Of a stretch of DNA of 64,000 nucleotides, positions 25,125-37,114 are shown piece by piece. The notes below the pieces were generated by a model that worked only from the letters and a program-made list of their open reading frames with translations, made no database searches and had not been told where the DNA came from. This DNA comes from Siphonodentalium dalli. Taxonomy: Eukaryota; Mollusca; Scaphopoda; Gadilida; Siphonodentaliidae. The DNA is taken from contig CP136061.1 of assembly GCA_032622095.1 (NCBI GenBank), forward strand, positions 58,423,301 to 58,487,300, in the 5' to 3' direction. Numbering within the stretch: the first letter of the stretch is position 1; every line of letters starts with the position of its first letter. Made by a program: the position numbers and the translations under genes.

Positions 25125-26170
25125 TAGTCGGATTCCTTATGTCATTTTGCATTTTTTGTTTGTTAAAAGCGATCTGAAAACGGATTATGTATGCCTAGTA
25201 GGTGTGTTTTCAGGATTGACTTGTTTCCATTCTTGTATTTTGGCGGGTCGGCCTAAATCGGGGTCAACATCATTTAGAGAGCGTTTCGTATTTACAGAAA
25301 ACGATAGATGGTGCCATCTGGCGTATGGTGATAGGTGCGATTTGAAACTTCTCCAAACTACTAGACATGACCATTACATGTATTTTTGAAAATTTTGATG
25401 TGATCGGTTCATTCTTGTTGGCTACAGTTGTGATCAAAATTTAACACTGAGCCCTATGGAGATTCTAGTATTTTGGATAAATGGCGCCATTTTGCGTATG
25501 ATGATATGCACGTTCTGATATTCCTAAAAAATACTAAGTATGAAATACAGACGTAGTTTTAAAAAGAATGGATGTGATAAGCTGATTCTTGCTGGCTACA
25601 GTTGCGATCAAAATGTAACACTTAACCCTATGGAGAATTTCGTGTTATAGTCGGATTCCTTATGTCATTTTGCATTTTTGGTTTGTTAAAAGCGATCTGA
25701 AAACGGATTATTTATGCCTAGTAGGTGTGTTTTCAGGATTCACTTGTTTCCATTCTTGCATTTTGGCGGGTCGGACTAAATCGTGGACAACATAATTTAG
25801 AGAGCGTTTCGTATTTACAGAAAACGATAGATGGTGCCAGCTGGCGTATGGTGATCGGTGCGATTTTAAACTTCTCCAAACTACTAGATATGACCGTTAT
25901 ATGTCTTTTTGAAAATTTTGATGTGATCGGTTCATTCTTGTTGGCTACAGTTGTGATCAAAATTTAACACTGAGCCGTGTGGAGATTCTAGTACTTTGGA
26001 TAAATGGCGCCATTTTGCGTATTATGATATGCGCGTACTGATATTCCTAAAAAAAATACCAAGTATAAAACACAGACGTAGTTTAAAAAAGAATGGATGT
26101 GATCAGATGATTCTTGCTAGGTACAGTTGCGATCAAAATTTAACACCTAATCATATGGAGAATTTCGTGT
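25125..26170 (+). repeat. Tandem left-end units (2 x 523 bp)
   Basis: TAGTCGGATTCCTTATGTCA begins both 25125 and 25648. The two units are near-identical through GAGAGCGTTTCGTATTTACA, AACGATAGATGGTGCCA, GGCTACAGTTG.GATCAAAAT and GGAGAATTTCGTGTTAT. The tandem frames are short and show no domain. Confidence 0.92.
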
Positions 26171-26437
26171 TATGCCCAAACGTTGTTTGTAATATCACTT
26201 ATTGGCAATCGTGCGCAACTATATATGTAGACTAACACTCGTGTTTGGCCCACTGTAGCTATCCGTGATTTAATAGATGCAATATATGATATAGTTATGC
26301 CTCAAGATACAGTAATTGGCAAAAGTAAGTGTCGAATGGTTTTGTAATTTCGATAATATGCAGCCTGTTGAATCAAACGAAAATAATCACAACAAGACTG
26401 TTCACGATGTGATTACATATTATATTATTATCAGAGT

Positions 26438-26654
26438 CTATCCCACATGCACTGAGATAATCTGTGTTTTCGCAGGATTTGTGCTACTGATAAATGGACA
26501 TTTTGGTGCAGCTGAGATCTTTACTATAGCGGTATAGGCTTTGCTTTCACACTTCCCACGCCAGCTACATTTGGCCAACTTCAGTACAGCGACTGAAACC
26601 CAACATTCACCATCAATATTCTGACCACAGTTAATCGCCACGCTTCGTGTATAG
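26438..26654 (-). CDS. Candidate terminal exon, copy 1 (unknown protein)
   Basis: On the minus strand a TTTTCACAG acceptor-like site (26655-26663) precedes an open segment of about 71 codons ending in TAG at 26438-26440. The translation has five Cys and two Trp and includes NCGQNIDGECWVSV and KISAAPKCPFISSTNPAK. The tandem copy at 30969-31170 differs by two indels of 6 and 9 bp, both in frame, with six amino-acid changes and a few silent ones. I recognise no family. It could be an exon fragment carried by the element or a chance open frame. The frame is open further upstream to 26821, but the homology to a plausible splice site suggests a start here. Confidence 0.22.
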
Positions 26655-27511
26655 CTGTGAAAATCAAGTAAATTCGAATTTCCACTAAAGTAGAGCTTAA
26701 TGAGTAAAATAGATATCAACCATATTTGCATTTTCCTGCAAATTCCGAGTAGGTGCTTAGTAACCGTTACTAAGGAGCTATCGGGAGCAGTGGCAAAGTA
26801 TCCCGATCTTATAATGATCAATGGACTATGCAGAGCATGGCTGCATAGTTTTAGACATACGTGTGCCCAAACAAAACCAGCACCATGTAATTAGACACTG
26901 ACTAAATTAAAAGCAATACGAATGGATTATTAGTACACCATTGTGGCAATTGATTAGCAACCGTTGCTAACCTTAAATAAGACATATGGTTCACTTTCAC
27001 GGCCAGGTATATCTCAAATGTCACATTTCGGTATTAACTGCATCGGAAACGCAAACGTTGAATTACGACCCTATCAGCTACAATTGCAATTTCCAGTTAA
27101 TTCCCGGTAATTTTCTAGACTAAGTTTCTCGATCTTATAATGAGCAATGGCCCATGGGCCACTATCATGTACAGTTTCATATCTGTGTCACCATTTGAAC
27201 ATAATCAATACCATCCGACTATAGACACTATCTAATTTATGGGGAAATACCACGGCCCAGAGTGTTGATCGGCTCAAAGTCATGCAAGTATATTATTGCA
27301 TGGGGGGGGGGGGGGACGCTTTAAGCCTCAGTCGATGGTTTGTTCACAACAAATGGAGTCATGATACATTATGAAGGGTGATGGAATGTTGTCCCCACAC
27401 TGTGTCACCTGCATCTTACTGTGTTGTGCTATATATATAAGACCAAGCACATAATACACATATATATCTTCTTATAAATAAATTATCTCTTAGAAAGTGT
27501 CCAGAGATGTC

Positions 27512-27812
27512 TTGCCTATTTATACTGACAATTTATTTTTATTCTTGTGGCAAAGGATTTGACGGAGTGATTTGTTATGTTGACTAAGGTGTTAATTTAG
27601 TATGTGAAACATGTATCCCGGGGGATGTATATCGAGTGGACGGAGAAAGTGTTTTCTTTATCATCAGATGAACATAATTTAAACTCCCAATTTTGATAAA
27701 CCCGACCAGGAATTATAAAACAACCATCTATATATGCCCAGTAATATTTAGCAATACATATGGAATTGATAACATTGTTTAACATTTTTAAACAATACCA
27801 CCCTATCCACAT
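27512..27812 (-). pseudogene. Candidate coding segment, copy 1, interrupted by one stop
   Basis: Minus-strand frame with WIGWYCLKMLNN near its start, then YWAYIDGCFIIPGRVYQNWE, a second Cys in FKLCSSDDKENTF and an RDTCF motif. TAA at 27597-27599 interrupts the frame where copy 2 has CAA; after it the frame continues in register to TAG near 27512. Two indels relative to copy 2 (3 and 6 bp) are in frame. The protein is unknown, with a secreted-like Cys/Trp composition but no signal peptide identified. Confidence 0.2.
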
Positions 27813-28214
27813 GTATGGCTAAACATATCATTGGCATAGATGAGTTGCTGTAGTTGTTTCATTGATGCTGGTCGGGTTTCTCCATATTTAATACTAAAAA
27901 CAGAATGATCCATAAGCTATGGTGGATGGTTTAGGACATGGGAAATTGTTTTTTTTTTAGTTCGTGGCCACGAAATGCTAATTCGTGGCGAATTATACCT
28001 GATTGACCTTTGCATATATCCAGATACCTTTACGGTATGGTTACACTTGATGATGTTTTAGAAACAATGCGTACAATAGCAGAGAAGCTACTATAAACCC
28101 TTATGGCGTGTACCCGGGCTCTATGGGGATATGCACGTCCGATATAAACTAACCCAGAGAGAACGGGGAAACACGGGTCAGGTGGCTCCAAGACAAACTG
28201 AATATCCATTAGTT

Positions 28215-28760
28215 TTTACCACAAGGGATCGAATGGGAATGCCATTTCACTCGGCATATTGGCCGATTTAAGTCAAATAGGGGGTTTTGTCGGGTGAGCC
28301 CAAAAACAAACTTATAAATATTCACACCTTTCAACCATATATACCCGATCCAAAATGGTCGCCGGTCAGAAGGGGTCAAATAGGGTACACATTATTTCTC
28401 GGTCACTTGACCGATATAGATCAAATAAAGGGTGTTGTATGGTGGCTCGCAAAGCAAGCTAAATTTTCACACCTTCAACCCATTCGAGCGAAAATGATAA
28501 CTGATCAGAGGGGTCCATATATGGTACCATGCAATTGCCCCCCCCCATTTTAGGTCGAATACAGTGTGTTGTATGGTGACCCCTGATGAGACAACTAAAT
28601 ATTCACCCGCTTTCACCATCCCCGATCCAAAATGGCCGCCCCAGATGGGTTCAAATATGGCACCTATACAATTTCTCGGCCCCTTAACTGTTTGATGTGG
28701 TATAATTGGTGCTGTAAGGTGGCCCCAAGATATACTGATGTCGTGGGTGCCCTATGTGAC
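28215..28760 (+). repeat. 138-bp tandem block, copy 1
   Basis: About four diverged units. The phrase GATCCAAAATGG (or GAGCGAAAATGA) recurs near 28345, 28483 and 28621, followed by a GGGGTCAAAT/GGGTCCATAT word, TCTCGG.CACTT and a GTTGTATGGTGGC word. A C run lies at 28539-28547. Confidence 0.75.
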
Positions 28761-30968
28761 CCACCCCCAGCCTGGGCACCAGGACGGCGGCAACTTTGGA
28801 TCGGGTTGGTGAAAGGGGTGATTACTTAATTTGTTTTACGGGCCATACATGGTTTGAACTCACCACCACCAAACAAAAAGGCAAAGGCTGCTGTTTTAAA
28901 GACAGGGTCGGTGTTGTCCAACGAGTTTACATCAAAACAATGTTCTCCTTACATTTTCTTAACCGTGGCTCATACCAAGATGGTGGACAACTACAACCAT
29001 ATCATCTCTATCCGCTTCCATTACAACAATGGGACTGACGATCGTATATCACAATTAGTTATTTAAAGTAATTAATAAAAAAAATATTCCCATGTCCTAA
29101 AAGTTTTGACTGACACTTACATAAATATGACTCGCAGAATTGTTAGCACACAACTCCGTATTATGTGGTACTTCGTCCTGGCAATAAACATTAATTTTGT
29201 CAATTGATGAAAAAACAACAACATCAATCAATTTTACAACGACATACTGAAACTTTAGTCATGATAGACATTACATCTGTAGAATAGTGGACATTATCAC
29301 TGAAGCACGTGATTGTGATGTATATGATTGATGTGAACCACATTTTTGTCAACTATTGTATCTGGTGTCCTGACTATATTGCAAGTGAATTTGGTAAAAT
29401 AACAAGTAGTTACGATAGATTACATGTAAGAGCCATGCATATATGATAGCCATTAAGTTCCACCACTGAACATTTGAGTAAATTGTCAAACTCTCTATAG
29501 GGTCCAACGTTAGTTTTGTTCGCAACTGTAGTACACTTCCCGTGTAGACTTATCTGACGACACCATTCTCAAAAATACATTTCAGAGTCATACTTGACAT
29601 ATGTGCATAATTTCAACTCGCACCATTCATGAAAAAGCTAAACGTGTTAGTTAATATCTGTATAATCAGGAAACGCTCTTTAAATTTTTAAAACCGTCCA
29701 AACAATTTGTTTCCACTAAAATGTCAGACTGGAAACAAGTATAGACTCTGAAAGTAGACCGCCATATTTGATACTTTTGTTAATTTCAACTCGCACATCC
29801 ACCAGAAGGTTAGTTATGAGAATTAATATTTGTATAATACGCAAACACTCTTTAAATTCTTAAACAGTCCTAAACACTTTTTTCCAATAAAATTTCAACT
29901 GGACACAGGTAAACTCTGAAAGTAGACACGCTATTGATAAATAAACCGTTCGCATGTCGTTTTAGACAATTCTAAATTGCGCGACCGTTGTTTTCGACCA
30001 AAGGAATCTGACTTGTGAAATCAGCGAGGGTGGGGGTAGGGTTAGCTTTTCTGCGATATCTTTACCAAAAATCGATGTATCGAAGTTTTGTTTATAGCAT
30101 ATGATTAAGATATCCTTGTAGATTGCTCATGTTCGTCTATATGTGATGTAGCTGATTTTAAGAATATACAATACCTTAATATTTGGGAAAGAAAATTGAA
30201 AATGCAGTCATAAATACAATTCATCTGATGATTTTATGATAAAATTCCACGTTAAGATATGTAATTAAGTAATTTGTAGCAAGATCTCTCCATGTTTTTC
30301 GATTTCTAAGAACAAAGAAAGCTACTTACCGAACTTGCTATGCGTAATAGCATGTTTTTTATTACCAGGTGGACGGGAAAAAAATAGAGGGGTGCACAAA
30401 CAAAAGCCTCACACAAAACTGTTTCCACTAAAATATCAAGCTGGAAACAGGTAGATTCTGAAAATAGACACACTGGTGGTATAGAAACTGTTCTCACGTC
30501 GCTTTTAACATTCCGGAAACGCGCGACCATTTTTTTCGACATAAGGAATCCGACTATTATGCTCAAACGTTGATTGTAATATCACTTGTTGGCAATCGTG
30601 CACATCTATAAATGAAGTTTAACACTCGTGTTTTACCCACTGTAACTATCCGTGATTTAATAGTTGCAATATATGATATAGTTATGCCTCAAGATACAGT
30701 AATTGGCAAAAGTAAGTGTCGAATGGTTTTGTAGTTTCGATAATATGCAGCCTGTTGAATCAGAATCAAATAAAAATATTCACAACAAGACTGTTCACGA
30801 TGTGATTACATATTATACCATTGTTTTATTTGATACTTGTATGTCTTGTTGTCCACTGACTAGTTTTGAAACCACATCGTTGATCATAACGGGATGTAGT
30901 GTCACAAATACACAGGTATAGATGGTAGTTGTTCGTTGTCATTATAACCCAATCGTTGTCATCGGAGT

Positions 30969-31170
30969 CTATCCCACATGCACTGAGATAATCTGTGTTT
31001 TCGCGGGATTTGTGCTACTGATAAACGGACATTTCGGTGCAGCTGAGATCTTTAGTATAGCGGCATAGGCTTTGCTTTCACGCCAGTTACATTTGACCAA
31101 CTTCAGTGCAGCGACTGAAACCCAACATTCACCATCAATATTCTGACCACAGTTAATCTCCACGCTATAG
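30969..31170 (-). CDS. Candidate terminal exon, copy 2 (unknown protein)
   Basis: Counterpart of 26438-26654 in the second body unit. The acceptor-like site reads TTTGCACAG (31171-31179) and the stop is TAG at 30969-30971. Relative to copy 1 it lacks Thr-Arg near the start and a Gly-Lys-Cys triplet in the middle; both differences keep the frame. Cys and Trp positions are otherwise kept. No domain recognised. Low confidence that it is expressed. Confidence 0.22.
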
Positions 31171-32065
31171 CTGTGCAAATCAAGTAAATTCGAATTTCTA
31201 CTAAAGTAGAGCTTAATGAGTAAAATAGGTATCAACCATAGTTGCATTTTCCTGCATTCCGAGTTGGTGCTTAGTAACCGTTAATAATGAGCTATAGGGA
31301 TCGGTGGCATAGTCTCCCGATCTTACAATGATCAGTGGCCTATGCACAACATGTCTGCATATATATAGGCCTATAGTTTTATACATGCATGTGTCCAACT
31401 TTGAACAAAACCAGCACCATGTGATTAGACACTGACTAACTTAAGGTAATACCAATGAATGATTAGTACACAATTTTGGTATTTGATTAGCAACCGTTGC
31501 TAACCTTAAATAAGATATCTGGTTCATTTTGACGACCAGGTATATCTCAAATTTCACATTTGGGTATTAACTCTATCGGAAACGCAAACGTTGAATTACG
31601 ACCCTATAAGCTATAATTGCAATTTCCAGTTAATTCCTGGTATTCTCCTAGACTAAGTTTCTCGATCTTATAATGATCAATGGCCCATGGGGCACAAACA
31701 CGCACAGTTTCATATCTGTGTCACCATTTGAACATAACCAATACCATCTGACTATAGACACTATCTAATTTACGGGAAAATACCATGGCCCATAGTATTG
31801 ATCGGTTCAAAGCCAAGTATATTATTGGGGGAGAACGACACATTAAGCCTAAGTCGATGGTTTGTTCACAACAGATGGAGCCATGATACACTATGAAGGA
31901 CGATGGAAGGTTCCCCTTAACTATGTTCTTCGACACAGTATTGCCCCCGCACTGTGTCACTTGTATCTTAATGTGTTGTACTACATATAAGACCAAGCAC
32001 ACCATGCGCATATATATCTTCTTATAAATAAATCATCTCTTAGAAAGTGTCCAGAGATGTCGTGC

Positions 32066-32455
32066 CTATATATACTGACAATTTATTTTTGTGGCAAAGT
32101 ATTTGAGGGAGAGATTTGTTATGTTGATTAAGGTGTTAATTTGGTATGTAAAACATGTATCCCGGGGAGGTATCGAGTGGACGGAGAAAATGTCTTCTTT
32201 ATCATCAGATGAACATAATTTAAACTCCCAATTTGGATAAACCCGACCAGGAATTATATAACAACCATCTATATAAGCCCAGCAATATTTAGCAATACAC
32301 ATGGATGTGATATCATTGTTTAACATTTTTAAACAATACCAACCTATCCACATATATATGGCTAAACATATCACTGGCATAGATGAGTTGTTGTAGTTGT
32401 TACATTTATGCTGGTCGGGTTTCTCCAAATTTAATACTAAAACAGAATGATCCAT
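32066..32455 (-). CDS. Candidate coding segment, copy 2 (129 codons, unknown)
   Basis: Uninterrupted counterpart of 27512-27812, extending 5' to an ATG at 32455. It reads WIGWYCLKMLNN, CWAYIDGCYIIPGRVYPNWE, KLCSSDDKEDIFSVHS and CFTYQINTLINITNLS before a stop near 32066. Indels between the copies here are multiples of three, whereas nearby non-open sequence shows 2-bp differences (for example near 27433 versus 31980). Family unknown. It may be a real exon, or coincidence in two short segments. Confidence 0.22.
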   Translation of the reverse strand: MDHSVLVLNLEKPDQHKCNNYNNSSMPVICLAIYMWIGWYCLKMLNNDITSMCIAKYCWAYIDGCYIIPGRVYPNWEFKLCSSDDKEDIFSVHSIPPRDTCFTYQINTLINITNLSLKYFATKINCQYI

Positions 32456-32494
32456 AAGCTACGGTGGCTGGTTTAGGACATGAAAATTTGTTTT

Positions 32495-32615
32495 TTTATT
32501 TCGTGGTCACGAAATACTAATAACTAATTTGGTGGCCACAAAATACTAATTCGTGGCCAAGAAATAACTAATTCGTGGTCACGAAATACTAATTCGTGGC
32601 CACGAAATGACTGAT
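32495..32615. repeat. Palindromic ~22-bp array, TTCGTGGCCACGAA
   Basis: About five units of the palindrome TTCGTGGCCACGAAATACTAA, with variants. A shorter set lies at 33570-33612. In body copy 1 the first array is reduced to about one and a half units (27958-27995) and the second is absent (around 29055). Confidence 0.85.
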
Positions 32616-32834
32616 TGACCTTTGCATATAGCCAGATACCTTTACGGTATGCATGGTTACACTAACTTGATCATGTTTTAGAAACAATGCGTACGATCGC
32701 AGAGAAGCTACTATAAACACCTTATGACATGGTACCCGGGCTCTATGGGGATATGGACGTCCTATATAACACTAGCCTCGAGAGAACTGGGAAACACGGG
32801 TCAGGTGGCTCCAAAACACACTGAATATTAATTA

Positions 32835-33370
32835 GTTGTTACCACAAGGGATCGAATGGGAATGCCATGCATTCCTCTCGGCATATTGACCGATTTAAGT
32901 CAAATAAGGGGTTTTGTAGGGTGGGCCCAAAACAAGCTTATAAATATTCACCCCGTTCAACCATACCAGATCCAAAATGGTCGTTGCTCTGACGGGGTCA
33001 AATGGGGTACACATTATTTCTCGGTCACTTGGCCGATATAGATCAAATAAAGGGTGTTGTACCGTGGCCAACAAAGCAAGCTAAATTTTCACACCTTCAG
33101 CCCACTCGAGCGAAAATGATAACTGATTAGAGGGGTCCATATATGATAACATGCAACCCCCCCCCCTTTTTAGGTCGAATACAGTCTGTTGTAGGATGAC
33201 CCCTGAGCCAAACTAAATGTTCACCCGCTGTCACCATCCCCGACCCAAAATGGCCAACCCAAATGGGTCAAATATGACACCTGTACAATTTCTCGACCCC
33301 TTAACCGTTTGATGTGGTATAATTGGTGATGTAGGGTGGCCCCAAGATATACTGAATGTCGTGGTGGCTC
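32835..33370 (+). repeat. 138-bp tandem block, copy 2
   Basis: Counterpart of 28215-28760 in the second body unit, with the same unit order. Confidence 0.75.
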
Positions 33371-35094
33371 TGTAACCCACCCCAGGACGGCGGCAACTTT
33401 GGATCGGGTTGGTGAAAGGGGTGATTACTCAATTTGTTTTACGGGCCACCCTACAACACCCAGCATCTCAAATCGCCGTGGCTCATTCCAAGATGGTGGA
33501 CAGCTACAACCAGATCATCTCTGTTCGCTTCCATTACACAAATGGGCCTGACGATCGTATATCACAATTAGTTATTTCGTGGCCACGAATTAGTATTTCG
33601 TGGCGACGAAATAAAAAAATATATTCCATGTCGTAAAAGTTTTGACTGAGACTTAAATAAATATGACTCCCAGATTACTTAGCAAACAACTCCGTTTTAT
33701 GCGGTACTTCGTCCTGGCAATACACATTAAATTTGTCAATTGATGAAAAAATACCTTCAATCAATTTTACAATGACATCCTGAAACTTTAGTCTTTACAA
33801 ACATTGCATTTGTATAATAGCTGGACAGTATCACCGAATCACGTGATTGTGATGTATATGATTGATGTGAACCACATTTTTATCAACTACTGTATCTGGT
33901 GGCCTGACTATATTGCATGTTAATTTTGTAAAATCACATGTAGTTACGATATATCACATGTAAGAGCCATGCATATATGATAGCCATTAAGTTCCATCAC
34001 TGTGAATATTTGAGTAAATTGTCAAACTCTCTATAGGATCCAACGATAGTTTTGTTCGCAACTGTAGTACTGTACCAGCGGAGACTTGTCTGACGACACC
34101 ATTCTCAAAAATACATTTCAGAGTCATACTTGACTTATGTGCACAATTTCAACTTACACAATTCATGAAAAGGATAATCGTGTTAGTTACTATTTGTATA
34201 ATCAGAAAACGCTCTTTAAATTTTTAAAACCGTCCAAACAATTTGTTTCCACTAAAATGTCAGACTGGAAGCAAATAGACTCTGAAAGTAGACCGCCATA
34301 TTTGATACTTTTGTTAATTTCAACTCGCAGATTCCACCAGAAGGTCAGTTAGGAGGATTAATATGTGTAATAATAAGCACACGCTCTTTAAATTCTTAAA
34401 ACAGTCCAAAAACTCTTGTTTTCCAATAAAATTTCAACTGGACACAGGTAAACTCTGAAAGTAGACACGCTATTGATAAATAAACCGTTCGCATGTCGTC
34501 TTAGACAATCCGAAATGGCGCGACCGTTGTTTTCGACCAAAGGAATCTGACTTGTGAAATCAGCGAGGGTGGGGTAGGGTTAGCTTTTCTGCGATATCTT
34601 CACCAAAATCCGATGTATCGAAGTTTTGTTTGTGGCATATGATCAAGATATCCTTGTAGATTGTTCATGTTCGTCTATATGTGATATAGCTGAATCTAAG
34701 AATATACAATACCTTAATATTTGGGAAAGAAAATTGAAAATGCAGTCATAAATGCAATTCGTCTGATGAATTTTGATAAAATTCCACATTAAGATATGTA
34801 ATTAAGTAATTTTTGGCAAGATCTCCCCATGTTTTTCGATATCCAAGAACAAAGAAAGCCACTTACCGAACTTGCTATGCGTAATAGCATGTTTTTATTA
34901 CCAGGTGGGCGGGAAAAAATAGAGGGGTACACAAACAAAAGCCTCACTCAAACCTGTTTCCACTAAAATATCAAGCTGGAAACAGGTAGATTCTGAAAAT
35001 AGACACATTTGTGCTATAGAAACTGTTCTCATATCGCTTTTAACATTCCGAAAACTCGCGACCATTTTTTTCGACATAAGGAATCCGACTAAAT

Positions 35095-36498
35095 GTCCCA
35101 CTTGAAAGTTGTTATGGTAGTTTAGGTGTTATTATCCAGTTTTCAGGGTGGGCGATAATGATCAAGAGCCGGCATGTGTTTCATTTCGGCTGGTAGGGGA
35201 CTTGATGTGAGGAATCTGGCCGAATAAGCAATAGCAATAGCGTATGCGTTAAAATGTGACTCAGATAATTTGGTTGTATGCAGAGCAATAAATTGAGACC
35301 AGTTAAGCGCTGACAGGCATGTTATTGCCAGTGTCTTTTACAAGGTTGAGTTTGGTTGTGTAATGTGACCACAGCTCGTATAATTTCCCCACAACGAAGA
35401 TAGAACACTCGTCCACTAGCACCGCTTCTGAGAACGTCCGAGCACTCCTTCACCCTCCGCCCTGCCACCGTCGTTGGAATTAATGGGTTAATGATTAAAG
35501 GGGTACTGTACGCCAAATGTTGCTGTTGGTTTCTATAGTCTCCGAGTCGGAGAATAAGGTAACAATTGTTTCATTATTTAAAAGTCTGTTGAGTACGAAA
35601 TAGTGTTACGGATGACAAATTTACCGGAATGCAAAAATACAAATTGTCGTTGTCGAGTAATTTTTGTACAGTTTTCAACCAAATGAATCAAATAAAAGTT
35701 ATATTATAGGCATACTAGTCCCATATAATCATTGAAGTTATTGTATCGTCGCTAGTCAGTGAGTGGCTTGAGTGTTCTCACCGTATCATCATAATATTTT
35801 AAGCGATCGTGTGTGCGATCGGTTTAACAATCCAGTATCCCTCAATTACTTTGTTTGATTACGGAAATTCGTAATTTAATTGACGTCATTTTATGGCTCC
35901 AGTCATAAATTCAATTTATATCAAATTATTAACTTTTAAATTATTAAATTTTAAGATAGCCTATTAACCTGAGCGTTTAGAGAATACATCTTCGACTCAA
36001 ATTACTCATGTTTCTATATATTATCGATATTAGATCGTTGTTGTCACCGGAAATTTAATGAAAATGGCACACAGTACCCCTTTACGGAGCGTTCGTATCT
36101 GCGTGTCGTTGTTAAAGAGCGTTTATATACACGAGTATAAATACGGCTCAATCGACCGTCTCGGAAACTGGGGATATCGAGACGAAATTTCCTAGTTAGG
36201 GCTTACAAGGGACGGTGGGATTTTCGTCCGCTCAGTTTGTCCGCCTGGGGTGACCTTGACCTTGAAACGGGTACCCACTGCGGATACGAATCAACGCGAT
36301 TAACCCCACAGTGCCGTTTTTTGTGACTGGGTGTGGAGAAGGAATGATCGTAGCTTCTCGAAAACACCGCGACGACCATTCCCGCGTGTTTGTACCCTTA
36401 GATGGGAAGTTTGGTCTCGATCGGTGCAGCCGTTTTCGATTCTATAAAGTATATACACACATATATATATATACGGAAGTCTCAAAATATACAGTAGA
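35095..36498 (-). mobile_element. Helitron-family fragment with TC end at 36498
   Basis: The right end (minus-strand 5' end) reads TCTACTGTATATTTTGAGAC and abuts the next Helitron. Sequence at 35400-35496 matches the inverted stretch at 36915-37015 (ACGTCCGAGCACTCCTTCAC, GCCACCGTCGTTG). A MITE at 35498-36082 interrupts it. I see no clear 3' CTAG end to the left, so this copy is truncated or rearranged. Confidence 0.55.
35498..36082. mobile_element. 585-bp MITE with AAGGGGTACTGT ends and TA duplication
   Basis: TIRs AAGGGGTACTGT at both ends, with TA at 35496-35497 and 36083-36084. The related sequence on the minus strand at 36905-36935 shows GTTAATGATTAAAGAGTGTT without the insert. TA duplication suits a Tc1/mariner-like source. 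No open frame of note. Confidence 0.8.
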
Positions 36499-37114
36499 CT
36501 AGCAGATTAGCCCGCCACTGGCGGGATTGGTCCCATGGCTTTGGTCGATCCATTAATTTTAGTTTTTCAAGGTAACCCCGTACATACACGCCGACAGCAT
36601 GCTATCATTTGCGGGTACCCGTTTCAAGGTCATGTTGGTGAACAAAATAACCGGACAAAAATATTCCCCGTCCCGAGTTGACCATACATAACAAATTTCA
36701 CGTTGATGTCACAGCTGACGACCGAGATATCGCCCAAGGTAATTTATGTGTACCCTTTCAAGGTCAAGGTCACATCAGGCGGACAAACTGACCCGACGAG
36801 TCCGGGGTCCGTATAAGCCAGGGTCCGTATCAGCCGGTGGTCCGTAAAAGCCAGGGTCCGTAAGAGCCAGGGTCCGTAAGAGCCAAGGTCCGTATAAGCC
36901 GCATACCGATACGAACACTCTTTAATCATTAACCCTTCAATCACAACGACGGTGGCAGGGTGAAGGGTGAAGGAGTGCTTGGACGTTCTCAGAAGCGGTG
37001 CGATGGCACTTCTCGTGTCTTTTTACCCTTAGATAGCAATCTGGGCTCAATCGATCGAGCCGTTTTCGAGTCTATAAAGGATATATATACGGAAGTCTCA
37101 AAATATATAGTAGA
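36499..37114 (-). mobile_element. Non-autonomous Helitron, 616 bp
   Basis: Minus-strand element. The 3' end at 36499 reads hairpin CCCGCCAGTGGCGGG, then GCTAATCTGCTAG. The 5' end at 37114 reads TCTACTATATATTTTGAGAC. It directly abuts neighbours on both sides. Contains the TCAAGGTCA words and a TCCGTAAGAGCCAGGG tandem stretch near 36810-36900. No Rep gene. Confidence 0.82.

Larger units (their letters stand above)
26171..30553 (+). repeat. Tandem body unit, copy 1 (about 4.4 kb)
   Basis: Collinear with 30554-35091 from TATGCCCAAACGTTG to the right-end sequence ATAAGGAATCCGACTA. Contains a 138-bp tandem block, repeated ~190-bp subterminal modules (near 29650, 29840 and 30410) and two candidate minus-strand coding segments. 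A G run lies at 27302-27315. Confidence 0.9.
25125..35091. mobile_element. 10-kb element with TAGTCGGATTCC ends and internal tandem duplications
   Basis: The left end reads TAGTCGGATTCCTTATGTC and the right end is its reverse complement (35073-35091). Homology continues inward imperfectly through TTAAAAGCGAT.TGA.AAC. The trinucleotide AAT flanks both ends (25122-25124 and 35092-35094). Inside are two tandem left-end units of 523 bp and two tandem bodies of about 4.4 kb, each body closing with its own right end. No transposase was recognised. End sequence and 3-bp flanks parallel the 1832-6738 foldback. Confidence 0.78.
30554..35091 (+). repeat. Tandem body unit, copy 2 (about 4.5 kb)
   Basis: Collinear with copy 1 with scattered substitutions and indels. 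It keeps two TTCGTGGCCACGAA arrays (32495-32615 and 33570-33612) that are reduced or missing in copy 1. Ends with the outer right terminus. Confidence 0.9.
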
